Shown: positions 47,416 to 59,918, counted from the first letter of the stretch. The stretch: 64,000 nucleotides of DNA from Dactylellina haptotyla (GCA_031310005.1 CM062379.1:5022001-5086000); one strand, 5' to 3'. Program-made: numbers and translations. Notes: generated from the letters alone by a model not told the origin.

Positions 47416-49471
47416 ATGACGGACTGTCCTGGATCCGCCGAAGTACCGCCTGCTTGCCAGTGCGTCCAGCTCTGTACTTGCGAACAGGAAAAGCGGCGGC
47501 CGCGGTTTCTAAATCTTGCTAAGAGGTCGTTCACAAATATATCGAACATCCGCCTACGCTCGCCAAAATCTCCGCGAGAACAAATGCAATGCGGTCCTAT
47601 GACACCGCCTGACGACGCACAACCGTTTACTCCAATTGCTTCAGCAAGTCGTAGCCCTGCTCTGTCACCGACTGCGAAAATGGAGAGTCCCATCTTAATG
47701 TCGCCGGTTCCTCAGACCCCGATTGCGAGGAAGCCCGTCCCAATGCTCGTCCCGACTATCGTGGTGCCGCAAACGAAGCCCTTCGCTTTCCTTGATACAC
47801 CCGAACAAACGCCTACAAGGACCGTCCGGAGGGACCTATCCCCTTCCAGGAACATCGAAACCTTTGGACTTCCAGCCTCAAAGCCCATTCAAAAGCGATC
47901 CTTCTCACTCGTGCCCGAGAACACCCCGCGTTCTCCGATAGTTTTTCGAACAAGGGGGCAGTCTATGGACCATTCAAACCATCCCATCTTTATTCCAAAG
48001 CGGAAACCGGTCCCAATCCGAATCGAAAACCCATCGAATCCAAGATCATCCAATGATGGTCTCGAAGAGACTATTGAACAAACAATAGCATGGTTGGAAC
48101 AAGAACAGTATGAGGAAGAGCGGGAACGGGATCGCAGGCTATCGCCATCACCAGTCTCTCCTCTATCGGAAAAAGCAGATGAATTCACAGGCTCTTCTGA
48201 TTACACTCCGCTACCTCTGCATCACGAACGAGTTCTCCCTGCTATCTCTGGTTTTCCTTCATTCTCATCCGGATCCACTCTCTCCTCCTCGCCTTCCCTT
48301 ACATCAAATTCCACATCCACATCAGTAGAATCTCGGTCAAAAACACCGCCTTTGGTAGTACCTTCGACTCCATCCCACGCACCTCGTATAACTCGAAAAC
48401 CACTCGGCAGCCCGTCGGTATCCATTCCTCGAAAAGCGATACCAAAACAGCAAAAACCCCCACTTAATATCCAATCTCTACCCAATGAAGTAATCCTCAA
48501 GATACTTTCGCACCTACCCTCTCTCGACTCCGTCATGGCCGTTCGCCTCCTAAGCCCTCGTTTTAACGACCTCGTTTCCGCAAACACCATGCCTCTTATA
48601 TATGCAGTCAACCCGAGCGCATACACCCTTATCCAAATCCTATTTCCTGGTGACGATAACTTTGAGTCTTTCCGATCCGCCTATAATAGCTGTCTCGGGG
48701 TAATAGATGGCCTGATATCACGAATCCGAAGAAGATGTCCCGGCTTATTACGAAGAGAGATGCTCGACCCCCTCAACAGAGATGAAGTCCACAGCATGAG
48801 AATGGCGCTCTGGAATATTTGGTGTTTTTCGTTGGTTTTCAGCGGCGGCTATACCAACTCTGAGGAGTGCATCGAAGAACACCGTGTGTGGTTATCACGG
48901 TTTGGACGACAGGAGTTGTTTGCCATGATTGAAATGTGTGGTCTCATTTGCGTGCTTTTACGGCCGCTGTTGGAGATCGCCTATTCCGTCGAATTGACGG
49001 ATAAGTTCCGACGAGATGTTTACTTTGATGACCAGCCGCTGGACATCAAAGAACGTTATGGTGAGTTTCTCTCAAAATGAAAACCAATTCCTTTTTGTCA
49101 GTCGATCATAAATATACTAACTTATTGATTTAGAACTTATCGAGAATTTACTCGCGTTCCTAAGAACAGTCGGGTTGGACCACGTTTACGAACTCTCTTC
49201 CATCTTTGGTAGTAGCGAATCCGCTGCGTCGCCGCGCATTACCAGGAATATCGCCTGCGACTACATTATCGAGAACCTATTGATTGAAACATGGGAAAGA
49301 GAGTTGGGGAAGGAATATTCGAATTTCATGATAAAGCCGATGAAAGAACTTCATTTGGAACTCGAAAGAGAAGCTAGGAAGATTGACTTTGATGGCAAAA
49401 AGGCCAGAGAAGGGAGGGGATGGGGACCAACCATCCCTGGAAATGACGAGGAAGAGCTTGTGCCGGAGTAA
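47416..49471 (+). CDS. F-box protein of unknown target
   Basis: Two exons (47416-49060 and 49134-49471; GTGAGT donor, ACTAAC branch, TTTAG acceptor) give 660 residues. The N-terminal half is disordered, opens with a Cys cluster (CPGSAEVPPACQCVQLCTC) and has many SP/TP sites (RSPALSPTAKMESPILMSP), suggesting phosphorylation control. An F-box at about 350-392 (LNIQSLPNEVILKILSHLPS, then MAVRLLSPRFNDLV) would bind Skp1 in an SCF ubiquitin ligase. The helical C-terminal part (YAVNPSAYTLIQILFPG, RRRCPGLLRREM, WNIWCFSLVFSGGY, ELFAMIEMCGLICVLLRPL) resembles fungal F-box proteins of unknown substrate; no LRR, WD40 or Kelch repeats are seen. The tail is acidic. ATAATAATAATAAT precedes the start codon. 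Confidence 0.82.
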
Positions 49472-49876
49472 AAATAAATCTTCTTTTTATTTCGCTTCTC
49501 GATTTTATTTTCTATTTTCAATCTTCTTTTCTTCTAATTTCTTTCACATTTTCATCTCCATTCACACTTAGGATGAGGTGCATTTAGCATATTTTAGCTG
49601 TCACGAACTGGGTATTTGGCGTTCAGGTTACTGATTTTCTTTTATTTCCTCTTACGAACAAAAAATAGTCTTATGTAATATCTAGTGTTTAGAAGGATAT
49701 AACCCGGGTAAAGGATGCCCGGGAAACTGTACATGTATCATAGCGGCTCCGAATCTGGAGGGATGCGGGACCAACGTTAAAAAATAATGATTAAATTATT
49801 CTTCTTCTTACAAAAGATTTACCTACTACTCTAGATTTGATGTTGCTTTCCAGATACACGCAAATCTGCCGGCAAA
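49472..49876. other. Convergent 3' region between the F-box and C45-type genes
   Basis: 405 nt, T-rich at the left. It carries the 3' UTRs of two converging genes, and no other feature is seen. Confidence 0.45.
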
Positions 49877-51112
49877 CTACAAATCTATAATATTCGTATC
49901 AAACAGGCCATCTGGCGCCGTCGTGAAGACAACTTTTGCAACAGGACGCTCCGTCAACCTGAATTGCATCACAATGTTGAACAACGTCATAGTCCGGGTC
50001 CACGTTGGTTTATCGGGGCACTCAGGTCCACATATCGCATAGTTGCCATTTACTTTATCGGAGAATATAATATCCCTGAGCATTTCCACATTCGCCTTGG
50101 TAGGTGGTATTTCTTTCATCAGCTCGTGTGATCTTGCTAGCCTATCTTTAGAGCCTGCGAAGGGCATTGTCTCTTTTATATGCATATTCTCGATCGGGTG
50201 GTTGGTGTGTGCCAGAAATCCGTCGCTGTTCGGTGTCATATAATGGCTTTGAATGGGGGAGAGTTCGAGGCCGGACGCCATGTTTGGATCTGCTATTAAT
50301 ATATGCTGTGCGGATGCTACACCGTACTTCTCGATGAGAGATATGGCTTCGGTGGCAGATGGGCATTCCAAACACAGACGCAAGATAATGTGGATAGGTA
50401 ATTTTGATGTGTCAACTGGGCTGGAACGAAGCGCATTCAAAAGAACTCCGACGGAGGCATCGTTGTACCCGATCTTACCCACTATTCCGGCCTTGTGCAA
50501 ATTCATCTTGTGAGCGTTCAATCATTTCAAGTGTAAAGAAACCGTGGCAAATTTTTCTTTTAAACAACAGACATACTTCTGTAACCATCTTGATAGTTGG
50601 TTTCCCGTGCTGCTTTATCTCTATGATTGCGAGGTTCTCTTGTACGGGTCTAACCCAGTCCCAGTTTTGGGAAAGGTATTGAGTCGACACACCGTCTTCA
50701 TCGACAATCTTCCAGCTTATACTGGTACACCCATCTTTGAACTCTCCTAGCGCAATCTCGCTCCTCACATTGAGAGCTACGATATCGACTAAATCAACGC
50801 CCGCACCCTCCGCTATGCCCTCAAGTTCCTGGTGGATATTCGGGACGAGTTTTTTAATAGTAGCTTCGTATTCCGACGCTCGGTTATGCACGCCCTCACG
50901 GTCAAGCTTGGATAGGCTTTCAAACATCTGATAGTACAGGTCGATTTGCCGGAAGATCTGGTCCTTGAGTAACTTGCCATGGTTGTACCCGATCTTTGTG
51001 TTTTTTTCAGTTTAGCCGCGGCTTGTGAGAGCACATGTTGGGAGACAGCTTATCTTGTGGTAGGTACCTCGAGATTTGTTCCGGAGAGGGAAATTCTTGG
51101 AGGGAATGCCAT
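49877..51112 (-). CDS. C45-family N-terminal-nucleophile hydrolase (penicillin acyltransferase-like)
   Basis: Three exons (51112-51068, 50993-50577, 50491-49877), all in phase 0, give 358 residues. The start MAFPPRISLSGTNLE joined to IGYNHGKLLKDQIFRQID matches the GT-x-x-x-G-x-x-HG opening of isopenicillin-N acyltransferase homologues. FKDGCTSISWK contains the Gly-Cys pair at which such proteins cut themselves to expose the nucleophile Cys. Further landmarks are LSQNWDW, the join TE/AGIVGKIGYNDASVGVLLNAL, LRLCLECPSATEAI and AHTNHPI. No penicillin cluster neighbours are present, so it is probably one of the widespread homologues acting on small amides or acyl conjugates. I see no PTS1 signal (it ends IIDL). 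The first exon is only 15 codons. Confidence 0.85.
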
Positions 51113-51696
51113 TTCTGTTCTTATAGTTTTCCTGAGGTTTCAAAGTGGGAGTAAACAGTATACTGCTAGCGTTTTAATGTAATGTGCAGCCTTCGGTATC
51201 GATAGACATCCGTGTATCGATATCCTGGCCTATGAAGCACCCACATGCCCGCCAAAAGGCTTAAATTACATGGCAGCCGAGACAACACGGAAGCGACAGC
51301 CAGCCGAACGAATTGCAACAGGTTCTGACAGGAACTTGTGTTGCGTTGCCGTCGGTTTGGTTGGGTGGCGTCAGGACCCAACGGACGCATGAGGGCTGAG
51401 CTAACGAGCTATCATACGCAATGCATCGCGAGGCCCGGCGTGGTTATGTCATGAACCCTTTGTTACACTTTCCGACACACAATTCCGACGAAAAGCTAGC
51501 GTTTAACTATCGCGTGGCCCAGAGGAAAAAGAGATAAAAGAACCAAGGTCTTGTCGGTATCTTTCCAACATCCATTCGACATTCCCGGAGCTTTCGGGGC
51601 CGAACTTGGAAACTTCCTATTTACATCTAAGTTACAACAAAGCCGCAGCTACTGCGGCACCACGGCCTCCGCGGCTAACGAGAAAGCGTCGAAACC
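51113..51696. promoter_or_regulatory. Divergent promoter between the C45-type gene and the 267-residue gene
   Basis: 584 nt between outward-facing starts, without a supported gene. The last 240 nt before the right-hand gene lack ATG on the plus strand. Confidence 0.4.
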
Positions 51697-52500
51697 ATGG
51701 GGTCGGCCGATACAGCATATTCTCGCCCGTCGCGCTCCCGGGCGCGAGCGCATCTAGCAGCGTATCCACTCTTCCAGGCTGTCAATGACTACTCACCCTT
51801 CCATCTCCCGGCTTTGGTTCTGCACAATGCTCCGAGACTCCCAGACCCCCTGGACGCCGTAGTCGATGATGGCTTGACCGCGGTGGATAATTTCATGGAA
51901 CCCCGCATCGAATTTATGAAGAAGCGGTACGAGCGATGGGTTTTACGTCCGCAGGAAAACCTCAAGACCGGAATCGGCGTGTACGCCGATTGGGGTAAAG
52001 GGCAGGTCGCAGGCAGGTTGCGAATGTTGGAGGAAGGCATATTCACCGTCGGGGAGTATTTGCTACCCGCCGAAGAAGAAGCGGACGATGATCACAAGCA
52101 CGCAGAGATGAATTCCTACTGGACTTCAACGGAGTCCGTCATTGATACTAGTGATGACGAGAGCGACTTCGGGACCTCAGGTCCAGGGCATAAGAGTGGG
52201 ATGTTGAGACCGTTAACCCCCGCAAACGCTCATCATCGCCAGCGGTCTGCATCTGCTCCGAGTCTACCGCCTTTTCAGTCTGATAACCCGAAAAGGGAGT
52301 TCGAGAATGTCGGCAGGTTATTGGTTACTTATGCGCACCGTACATACGCGAGGAATGCGCATAAATCTCCTGCGCAGATACTGTACGATGCATTGGATTT
52401 GGCCAAAGCCGAAGCAAGGAAGGTCAGAAAGGGGTTGGATGAAAAATATAGCATTGAGATTGGTTATCTTCAGAAGATGATGGAGGCAGGACGGGCGTAA
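51697..52500 (+). CDS. Unrecognised 267-residue protein, intronless
   Basis: A single exon. The N-terminal third (RAHLAAYPLFQAVNDYSPF, LPDPLDAVVDDGLTAVDN, FMEPRIEFMKKRYERW) is amphipathic. The middle carries an acidic, Ser-rich stretch (EEEADDDHKHAE, DTSDDESDFGTSG) followed by a basic phospho-site-like RQRSASAP. The C-terminal part is helical (NVGRLLVTYAHRTYARNAH, ILYDALDLAKAEARKVRKG). There is no signal peptide or membrane segment. The opening pattern (HLxxYPLF...VD) faintly recalls fungal perilipin/CAP20-type lipid-droplet proteins, but this is weak. The start at 51697 is the first ATG after a 240-nt ATG-free stretch, and codon use looks coding throughout. It is the only intronless gene in the window. 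Confidence 0.72.
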   Translation: MGSADTAYSRPSRSRARAHLAAYPLFQAVNDYSPFHLPALVLHNAPRLPDPLDAVVDDGLTAVDNFMEPRIEFMKKRYERWVLRPQENLKTGIGVYADWGKGQVAGRLRMLEEGIFTVGEYLLPAEEEADDDHKHAEMNSYWTSTESVIDTSDDESDFGTSGPGHKSGMLRPLTPANAHHRQRSASAPSLPPFQSDNPKREFENVGRLLVTYAHRTYARNAHKSPAQILYDALDLAKAEARKVRKGLDEKYSIEIGYLQKMMEAGRA

Positions 52501-54592
52501 CACCTCTGCATGTTAACATATTCCCGTTCCCTTTTTTTTTTTTTAATCTCTCTCGTCTTCCGGTTTCAGTCTGCAAAATTGAACTTTTATTTTAAGTATC
52601 AAATTTGTATCAAAAACCCAGCCCTCACGGGGATATCAATTTGTGGAATTCAGAACACCTGTGCATTCAAGAAAGAAATTGGAATTATAGTATATTTATT
52701 ATAAAAGAATTCCAAACACTCTAATCGAATGCAACTCTGTATGACGAGAAGGACCTGGGCATAGGTCATATCGTTAGGGAAGGCAGCTTCGGCATATCGG
52801 TAGGAGCTAGAGTTTCCTTTTAGTTCCAGGACCTGGTCACCAGGTAGTTGAAAATTCGCACAGAAATGGTACATCCGGAAAACATTTGCGAAAAAAACTA
52901 AATGTGGGGATTAATCCGATAGGCCTAGGGTGGAAGAATCCTGTATATTTATGGAAGAATCTGGAAGCTAAGATGGGGGCTTAGTATTGTTTGGGAGGAA
53001 ACCTGTCCTCCGGGCAATTATCGTTCGGATCATAGGCTGCCAGCGAGCCGAAATAAAGATCCGTAGATGCAGATACGACTCAGGTTCAGAAGTGCTTACG
53101 CCCAGACGTATCGAGCCATGGCAGCCTTTTGTGTGTGGTGGGGGGCAAGTTTTATGTGCGCGCGTGTGTTTTTTGTGTGTTGTTCGGATGATGTGGGATC
53201 CGGTTGGGTCATCAGCCTGCTTTACCTGCAGGCGCGAAATAGTCTCGAGGGACCATCTGGAAATATATTTGGGACTGCTTCATCGGAACTGGGACACAGG
53301 AAACTGGAACTGGAACAAATTCGATCCCGAGATTGGGCAGTGGAACCGTAGACTTAATCAGCGGCTGGATAGCATGTTGCAGGCTGGTGGGTCAAGCAGC
53401 GAAGGAGATATGGCCAAGCTTCTCGGATCACACTGCATCCGAACCCAAGCAAAATACGAAGGAAACATCCCACGATATGTTTGTTTTTCCTGTTATGACG
53501 TTTGCTGATTCGTAGGATAAACACGCACTAGACAGGCCCGATCAAGGGGTTCGGAGCTCATATTTGTCCCGCGTGAGAATAATATACGTCTATCTTCCAT
53601 CAGGAGGAACGAAGTTATCGAGCTTCAAAGCGGTGATGTTTATCGACAAGACCACGTTAAGATGTAGAGAGTATATATTAGTTATATTGGGATGAAACTG
53701 CAGCTCTTATATCTTTAATTTCAGCTATCCCAGGTGGGGTCAATTTAGGAGAACCAACCGCGCCCAACAGGAACCTTGGACCCTCTACCGCCCTGGGCGA
53801 AAAAATTTCTCGTCTGATGGCAAATAAGGAGCAAAAAGGGCTCCGAGATTCCGTGAGGCTTCGACGGGAAAGCATCGAAAGAGGCTATAGGAAAACCCAT
53901 CCCAGCAGGGCGCCCCTTTGTATCCCCTTCTGTCCTCGCGTATACGTTGCAAGTGTAGTAAGCCCACCACACTGCATCTGGAAACCCTGGTCTGGGCAGA
54001 CTGGGGTGGAGAATCTGGGTCAGATTCCGCACCCCTTGTGCGTTCGGCGCCATTGGACGTTGGCGTAATAAAATCACTTTTGGCGTTCCGGATGGCAGAG
54101 TTGCCGAACATCAAGGAATAACAAATAAAAAGGAAAATTAGACACAAGGAGAAAAGGGAAGACAAGACAAGACAGCTGGGAGGTGCGCCCTTCCCGTATA
54201 CATGCTGCTACATATATCGGGGAACCCCTTCTCGGCCTTGCTCTGCTTCCTCTTGTTGGATTCTTCCTAGGGCTTTCCGTTGTCATCTATCCTCCAACGG
54301 CTCATCGTCGCCAATTCAAACTAGTTGCGACCCGCCAACATTCCTGAACCTCAGAAGACCTCAAGATCGGTCTAGATCTCGCAGACCAACTGACAGCCCC
54401 TCACACGTTATACTATCGCACGTGTTTGTTGCCGCATTCCTCAAATATCAATCAGCCAACCCACGCTGCCCCTCGCTCGCTCCCGCAAGGATTAGATACC
54501 TTATACAACATTGATTGCACAACGCACGAGCCTGCTGACCGAGTTTCGATCGTCCCTGCGTACCTGAGGGTACCAGCTATATACTTGCAGCG
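52501..54592. other. Upstream region of the ABC transporter
   Basis: About 2.1 kb. The left part is the 3' UTR of the 267-residue gene, with a T-run at 52531. A 173-codon open frame at 52987-53508 has no family features. The last 390 nt before the transporter lack ATG on the plus strand and are probably its leader. I found no clear drug-response element. Confidence 0.4.
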
Positions 54593-57500
54593 ATGAGCAA
54601 GTCGATAGACGAGGGCTCCGCGACCCAAGTGGAGTCTGGAGTTGAGTCTGTCGACAGTCGCCACCAGAGTAGAGATGAAAACCACCAGGCGCAATTTGGG
54701 CCTGGAGACGAGGAACGAGTTATCCAACTAGCCAGGCGCCTCAGCAGAACCGTCTCACATGGTGGTCAGCAACTTACCAAGGAGGAAACCAGATACAGCC
54801 AATTCGACGGTGAAAACCCATTCACTGGCTCTACCAATCCTAGACTTCAGCCCACAAACGAACGTTTCAACCCAAAGGCATGGCTCAAATCCATCATCAG
54901 CTTGACTGCCAGAGACCCTGAAAAATATCCGTCTTTGAGATTGGGAGTCTCTTTCAAAAACCTGAATGCACACGGTTACGGTAGCGCTACCGATTACCAG
55001 AAGAATGTTGGAAACATCGGATTCAGCTTTCTGGAAAGCGCTGTTACCCTTGGACGAAAACGCAAAATCCAAATTCTGAAGGATTTTGAAGGTCTCATTA
55101 AAAGCTCTGAACTTTGCGTTGTTCTTGGTAGACCCGGCAGGTAAGACAATATAACCGAGAGCCCAATTCCCAACCTTAAATCATTGAGGTATCTTATCTG
55201 ACGTTATCGTGACTCTCTAGTGGTTGTTCTACTTTCCTAAAAACCATCGCTGGTGATACCTATGGTTTCCATCTCTCAGATGACACTGATATCAATTATC
55301 AGGGTATTCCTATGGAGAAGATGCACAAGACATTCCGAGGCGAGGTTATCTACCAGGCAGAAACTGATGGTATGTTTCGAATATATATCAAATACCATAC
55401 TGCGATCTCTTCATTCTAATATATATAATGTTTCTAGTTCATTTTCCACAACTTACTGTTGGTCAAACCTTGAAGTTCGCTGCTTTGGCTCGTGCACCAA
55501 ACAACCGAATGGGTGGCATTACTCGTGACGAGTATGCCGACCATGTCAAGGATGTCGTCATGGCTGCGTTTGGTCTATCTCACACTGAGCATACCAATGT
55601 TGGTAATGATTTCATCCGTGGTGTCTCCGGTGGCGAAAGAAAGCGTGTTTCTATCGCTGAGGTTGCGGTTAGCGGCGCTCCTATTCAGTGCTGGGATAAC
55701 TCCACAAGAGGTCTTGATTCTGCCAATGCTTTGGAGTTCATCCGAACACTCCGTTTGAGTGCCGAACTTACTGGCAGCACTGCTCTTGTCGCTATTTATC
55801 AGGCATCCCAGAGCGCTTATGACCAATTCCACAAGGCTATTGTCTTGTATGAGGGTCGTCAAATCTACTTCGGCCCTACTGGGGAAGCCAAACAGTTCTT
55901 CGAAGATATGGGTTTCGAGTGTGAAGAACGTGCTACCACCGCCGATTTTTTGACCTCTCTTACCAATCCAGCAGAACGCCGCGTTAAGCCTGGGTTCGAA
56001 GACAGAGTGCCTCGAACCCCTGACGAGTTTGCTCAGCGATGGAAGGAGAGTGAAACTCGCAAGAAACTTCTTGATGATATTGCTGCCTTCGAGGCGGAGC
56101 ATCCTGTCGGAAAGGATAACATCGATCGATTCAAACAAGTCAGAAATGTTGTCAAATCTAGCGGTGTTTCTTCCAACAGCCCATATACCATTAGCTTTCC
56201 CCTGCAAGTGAAACTTTGCATGACCCGCGGTTTCCAAAGAATGCGTGGTAAGTATCCACTTGGTCTTTCGAAAGACTTTATAGCTAATGAAATCGTTTTA
56301 GGTGATCTGTCTCTTGCACTTACTGGCATTTTAGGTAACGGAATCATGGCGTTAATCGTTTCCTCTGTGTTCTACAATTTGCAACCCAACACTGGTTCAT
56401 TTTTCGCCCGCGGCTCGCTCCTTTTCTTCGCTGTCCTACTCAATGGTTTTTCCAGTGCTTTGGAAATTTTAACACTCTATGCACAAAGGTAATATCCCTG
56501 CCCAAAGTTTTGATGCTCCGGTGTGCTGAACCTTTCGGAATATAGACCTATCATCGAAAAACATGACAAATATGCATTATACCGCCCTAGCGCTGAAGCT
56601 GTTTCTTCTATGATTGTTGATATGCCTCAAAAGATCTTATCCGCTATTGTTTTCAACTTGATTCTATATTTTATGACACATCTGCGAAGAGAGCCCGGTG
56701 CATTTTTCATCTTCTTGCTCTTCTCGTTCTCCACCACAATGGCCATGTCTATGATCTTCCGAACTATCGCTTCCACTAGCCGAACGCTTCACCAAGCCAT
56801 GACGCCTGCTGCTCTTTTCATTCTTGGTTTGATCATGTACACAGGTTTCGCTATCCCCGTCGTCGAAATGCGCGGTTGGGCCCGATGGATTGGCTATGTA
56901 AACCCGGTATGTAGTCCTTTCCTGCTTAGGTGTCGTTTTAGTACTAATTATCCTAGATTTCATACTCTTTCGAAAGTTTGATGGTCAACGAATTCAGCGG
57001 GAGAGACTTTGCTTGCGCTCAGTATATCCCTAGCGGTCCTGGATACGAAAATTTCAGCGGAAATTCTCGTGTGTGTTCTGCCACATCCTCAGTTGCTGGC
57101 CAAGAAGTAGTCAGTGGAGACCAGTACATCAATGTCTCATTTGCGTACTTCAAGTCCCACCTGTGGCGTAACCTTGGTATCATATGGTAGGTTGCCTAGA
57201 ACAGTATTGAGTGTCTATTTGATTTCTGTAATTTTTTCTAACACTGATGACTAGGGCCTATGTGTTCTTCTTCTGTGCTGTCTACATTATCGCTTCTGAT
57301 AAAATCACTGCCGCTAAATCCAAGGGCGAAGTCTTGGTTTTCAAACAAGGAAGACTCCCAACTAAGTCTAAGAAGACTGGTGATGATCTCGAAGGAGCTG
57401 CTCCGAAGGAAGCTGCCCGTGAACAAGAATTGGGTGCTGTTATTACCAGAGAAGTTTCTGTTGCTGCCATTCAAAAACAGACCTCTATTTTCCATTGGAA

Positions 57501-59918
57501 GGACGTCGTCTACGATATCCCAATCAAGGATGGTGAGAGACGATTGCTCGATCACGTCTGCGGCTGGGTCAAGCCTGGAACTCTTACGGCTCTTATGGGT
57601 GTTTCTGGTGCTGGTAAAACTACTCTCCTCGATGTCTTGGCTTCCCGTAAAACTACTGGTGTTATCACTGGCGACATGTTCGTCAACGGACAAAAGCGAG
57701 ATAGTTCTTTCCAACGTAAAACAGGTTACGTTCAGCAACAGGATCTTCACTTGGAAACCTCGACTGTTAGAGAAGCTTTGGAATTTTCTGCTTTATTGCG
57801 ACAACCCCAAGAACTTAGCCGAGAGGAGAAGCTTGCCTACGTTGAAGAGGTTATTCAAATTCTTGAGATGGACGAGTTCGTTGACGCCGTTGTTGGTATT
57901 CCTGGGTAAGTTTGCACATTTGCCATCCCTAAAACATTTCTTTTACTAACATTCTATTATAGTGAAGGGTATGTCTAAACCTATGTATCACGGATAGGTC
58001 TCGTCCTTTGCGACACGAGACCCCCATTCGAGTATAGCTGACTTTTTTTTGTTTTAGTCTTAACGTTGAACAGCGCAAACGATTAACTATTGGTGTAAGT
58101 TACTTTCGTTGATACACTACAAAATATTTTGATACTAACTTGTGCAATTGTAGGTTGAATTGGCCGCCCGACCGGAATTACTCCTCTTCTTAGACGAACC
58201 CACTAGTGGTCTCGACTCCCAAACAGCCTGGTCTATCTGTACTCTCTTGAGAAAACTCGCCCGAAACGGTCAAGCCATTCTTTGCACTATCCATCAACCA
58301 TCTGCTATTCTCTTCCAGGAATTCGACCGTCTTCTTTTCTTGGCTTCTGGAGGACGACAAATCTACTTCGGCGAAATCGGTGAAGGCTCTAAGACTTTAA
58401 TTAACTATTTTGAACGCAATGGAGGTTTCGCTTGTCCCGCAGATGCCAACCCAGCTGAATGGATGTTGGAAGTTATTGGTGCTGCTCCTGGTAGTCACTC
58501 TGAAATCGACTGGCCCCGTGTCTGGCGCGAATCTCCTGAAAACGCCGGGGTTCTAGCCGAACTGGAACGTATGGAAAAAGAACTACCTCATGAAATCGTC
58601 CAAGGCCCAATGTCCAGTCTCCCAAGCAGCAAGAATGACTTCGCGGTTCCTTTCTCTACTCAGCTCTACTATGTCTTCATTCGAGTGTGGCAACAATACT
58701 GGAGAACTCCGTCCTACATCTACGCCAAATTGGTTCTTTGTCTTCTGTCCGCCCTCTTTGTCGGTTTCTCATTCTACAATGCCGGAACTAGTCTTGCTGG
58801 TCTTCAGGGACAGATGTTCTCGATGTAAGAATCATACCTGAGGATGGCTTTTTTTACCAAAGGACGCTAATTGACTTTATTTTCTAGTTTCTTAATTCTT
58901 ACAACTTTCGGTCAATTGGTCCAGCAGCTGATGCCTCATTTCGTCACTCAGCGAGCTCTGTATGAGGCTCGTGAACGTCCTTCTCGTACCTACAAGTGGA
59001 CTGCTTTCATGGTTTCCAACCTGTTGGTCGAACTACCATGGCAGACTCTGGCGGCTATTCTGGTCTTTTTCTCTTTCTACTTCCCAACCGGCATGTACAA
59101 AAATGCGATCGTTACGAATACCGAGGTTGAGCGTGGTGGTCTCTTCTTCCTTTACTGCCTCTCCTTCTATCTTTTCACCTCTACCTTTGGTACTATGGTC
59201 ATTGCAGGTGTCGAGCTCGCAGGTAAGTTACCACGGAAAATGCTTTTTATAAGGGCTATCACTAACGGAATATTCTCAGAGGCTGCTAGTAACCTTGCCA
59301 ACTTGATGTTCTCTGTCTGCCTTATCTTCTGTGGTGTCCTCGTGCAGCCCGCCGCTCTTCCAGCCGTTTGGCGATACACTCGTAAGTAATCTTTTATCTA
59401 ATTTCTTCCATATCCATTCTAACACGAATTGTCTAGTGTACTACATCTCTCCATTCACATACCTAGTCAGCGGTATCCTAGCTGCTGGTCTTGCCAACAC
59501 CGATATCGTCTGCAATACCCGAGAACTTGTCCGAGTCATGGCACCTAGTGGCATGACCTGCGGCGAATATCTCGACCCCTTCGCAGCGATAGCTGGTGTT
59601 AAAGTCATCGATAGAGAGTCTACTGAATGGTGCAATATCTGCCCTTCAGCAAGTACAAATGCTTTCTTAAGTGGCCTTGGAGTGGATTACTCCCAACGAT
59701 GGAGAAACTGGGTCATTTTCTCAGTTTACATCCTCTTCAATCTCGGTGCCGCTGTTGGTATGTACTACTTGGCTAGAGTCCCCAAGGACAAGGATTTGAA
59801 GGTGGCGAAGGAGGCGGATAAGAACAAGAAGGTTCAGCAAGTCGGTGTTAATGAGCACGAGGAGGTCGTCCGCACGCGTACCGTTCCGGATGACGAACCG
59901 GAGCAAGAGAAGGTTTAA
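54593..59918 (+). CDS. PDR-type ABC transporter (drug/xenobiotic efflux pump)
   Basis: Thirteen exons give 1522 residues: 54593-55140, 55221-55369, 55438-56247, 56302-56488, 56546-56906, 56957-57186, 57255-57905, 57963-57968, 58058-58094, 58154-58824, 58888-59222, 59280-59381, 59437-59918. Full-size ABCG/PDR layout (NBD-TMD twice) in the plasma membrane, exporting hydrophobic drugs. NBD1 has the family's degenerate Walker A (GRPGSGCST), an intact signature [10 protein letters not shown] and degenerate Walker B ([12 protein letters not shown]). NBD2 has intact Walker A (GVSGAGKTT), degenerate signature [15 protein letters not shown] and Walker [15 protein letters not shown], so the two sites are asymmetric as usual. 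Each TMD ends in a PDR-type loop ([34 protein letters not shown]). Exon 8 is a 6-nt micro-exon. Codon use is more T/C-biased than in neighbours, suggesting high expression. Confidence 0.95.
57963..57968 (+). other. 6-nt micro-exon of the ABC transporter
   Basis: TGAAGG lies between a TATAG acceptor (preceded by ACTAAC) and a GTATGT donor. It completes GG-T, GAA, GG-T, giving Gly-Glu-Gly (residues 979-981) just before [12 protein letters not shown], a run conserved across PDR transporters. Confidence 0.9.

Noticed and set aside
52987-53508. 173-codon open frame upstream of the ABC transporter
   Set aside because: Low-complexity Trp/Asn/Arg content and no family motif. Long open frames like this occur by chance in a 2-kb spacer.
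57969-58057. Possible small structured element inside an ABC transporter intron (GGTCTCGTCCTTTGCGACACGAGACC-like pairing)
   Set aside because: The short GTCTCGT/ACGAGAC pairing is striking, but the whole piece is a normal-length intron with standard ends, and there is nothing else to suggest an RNA gene.
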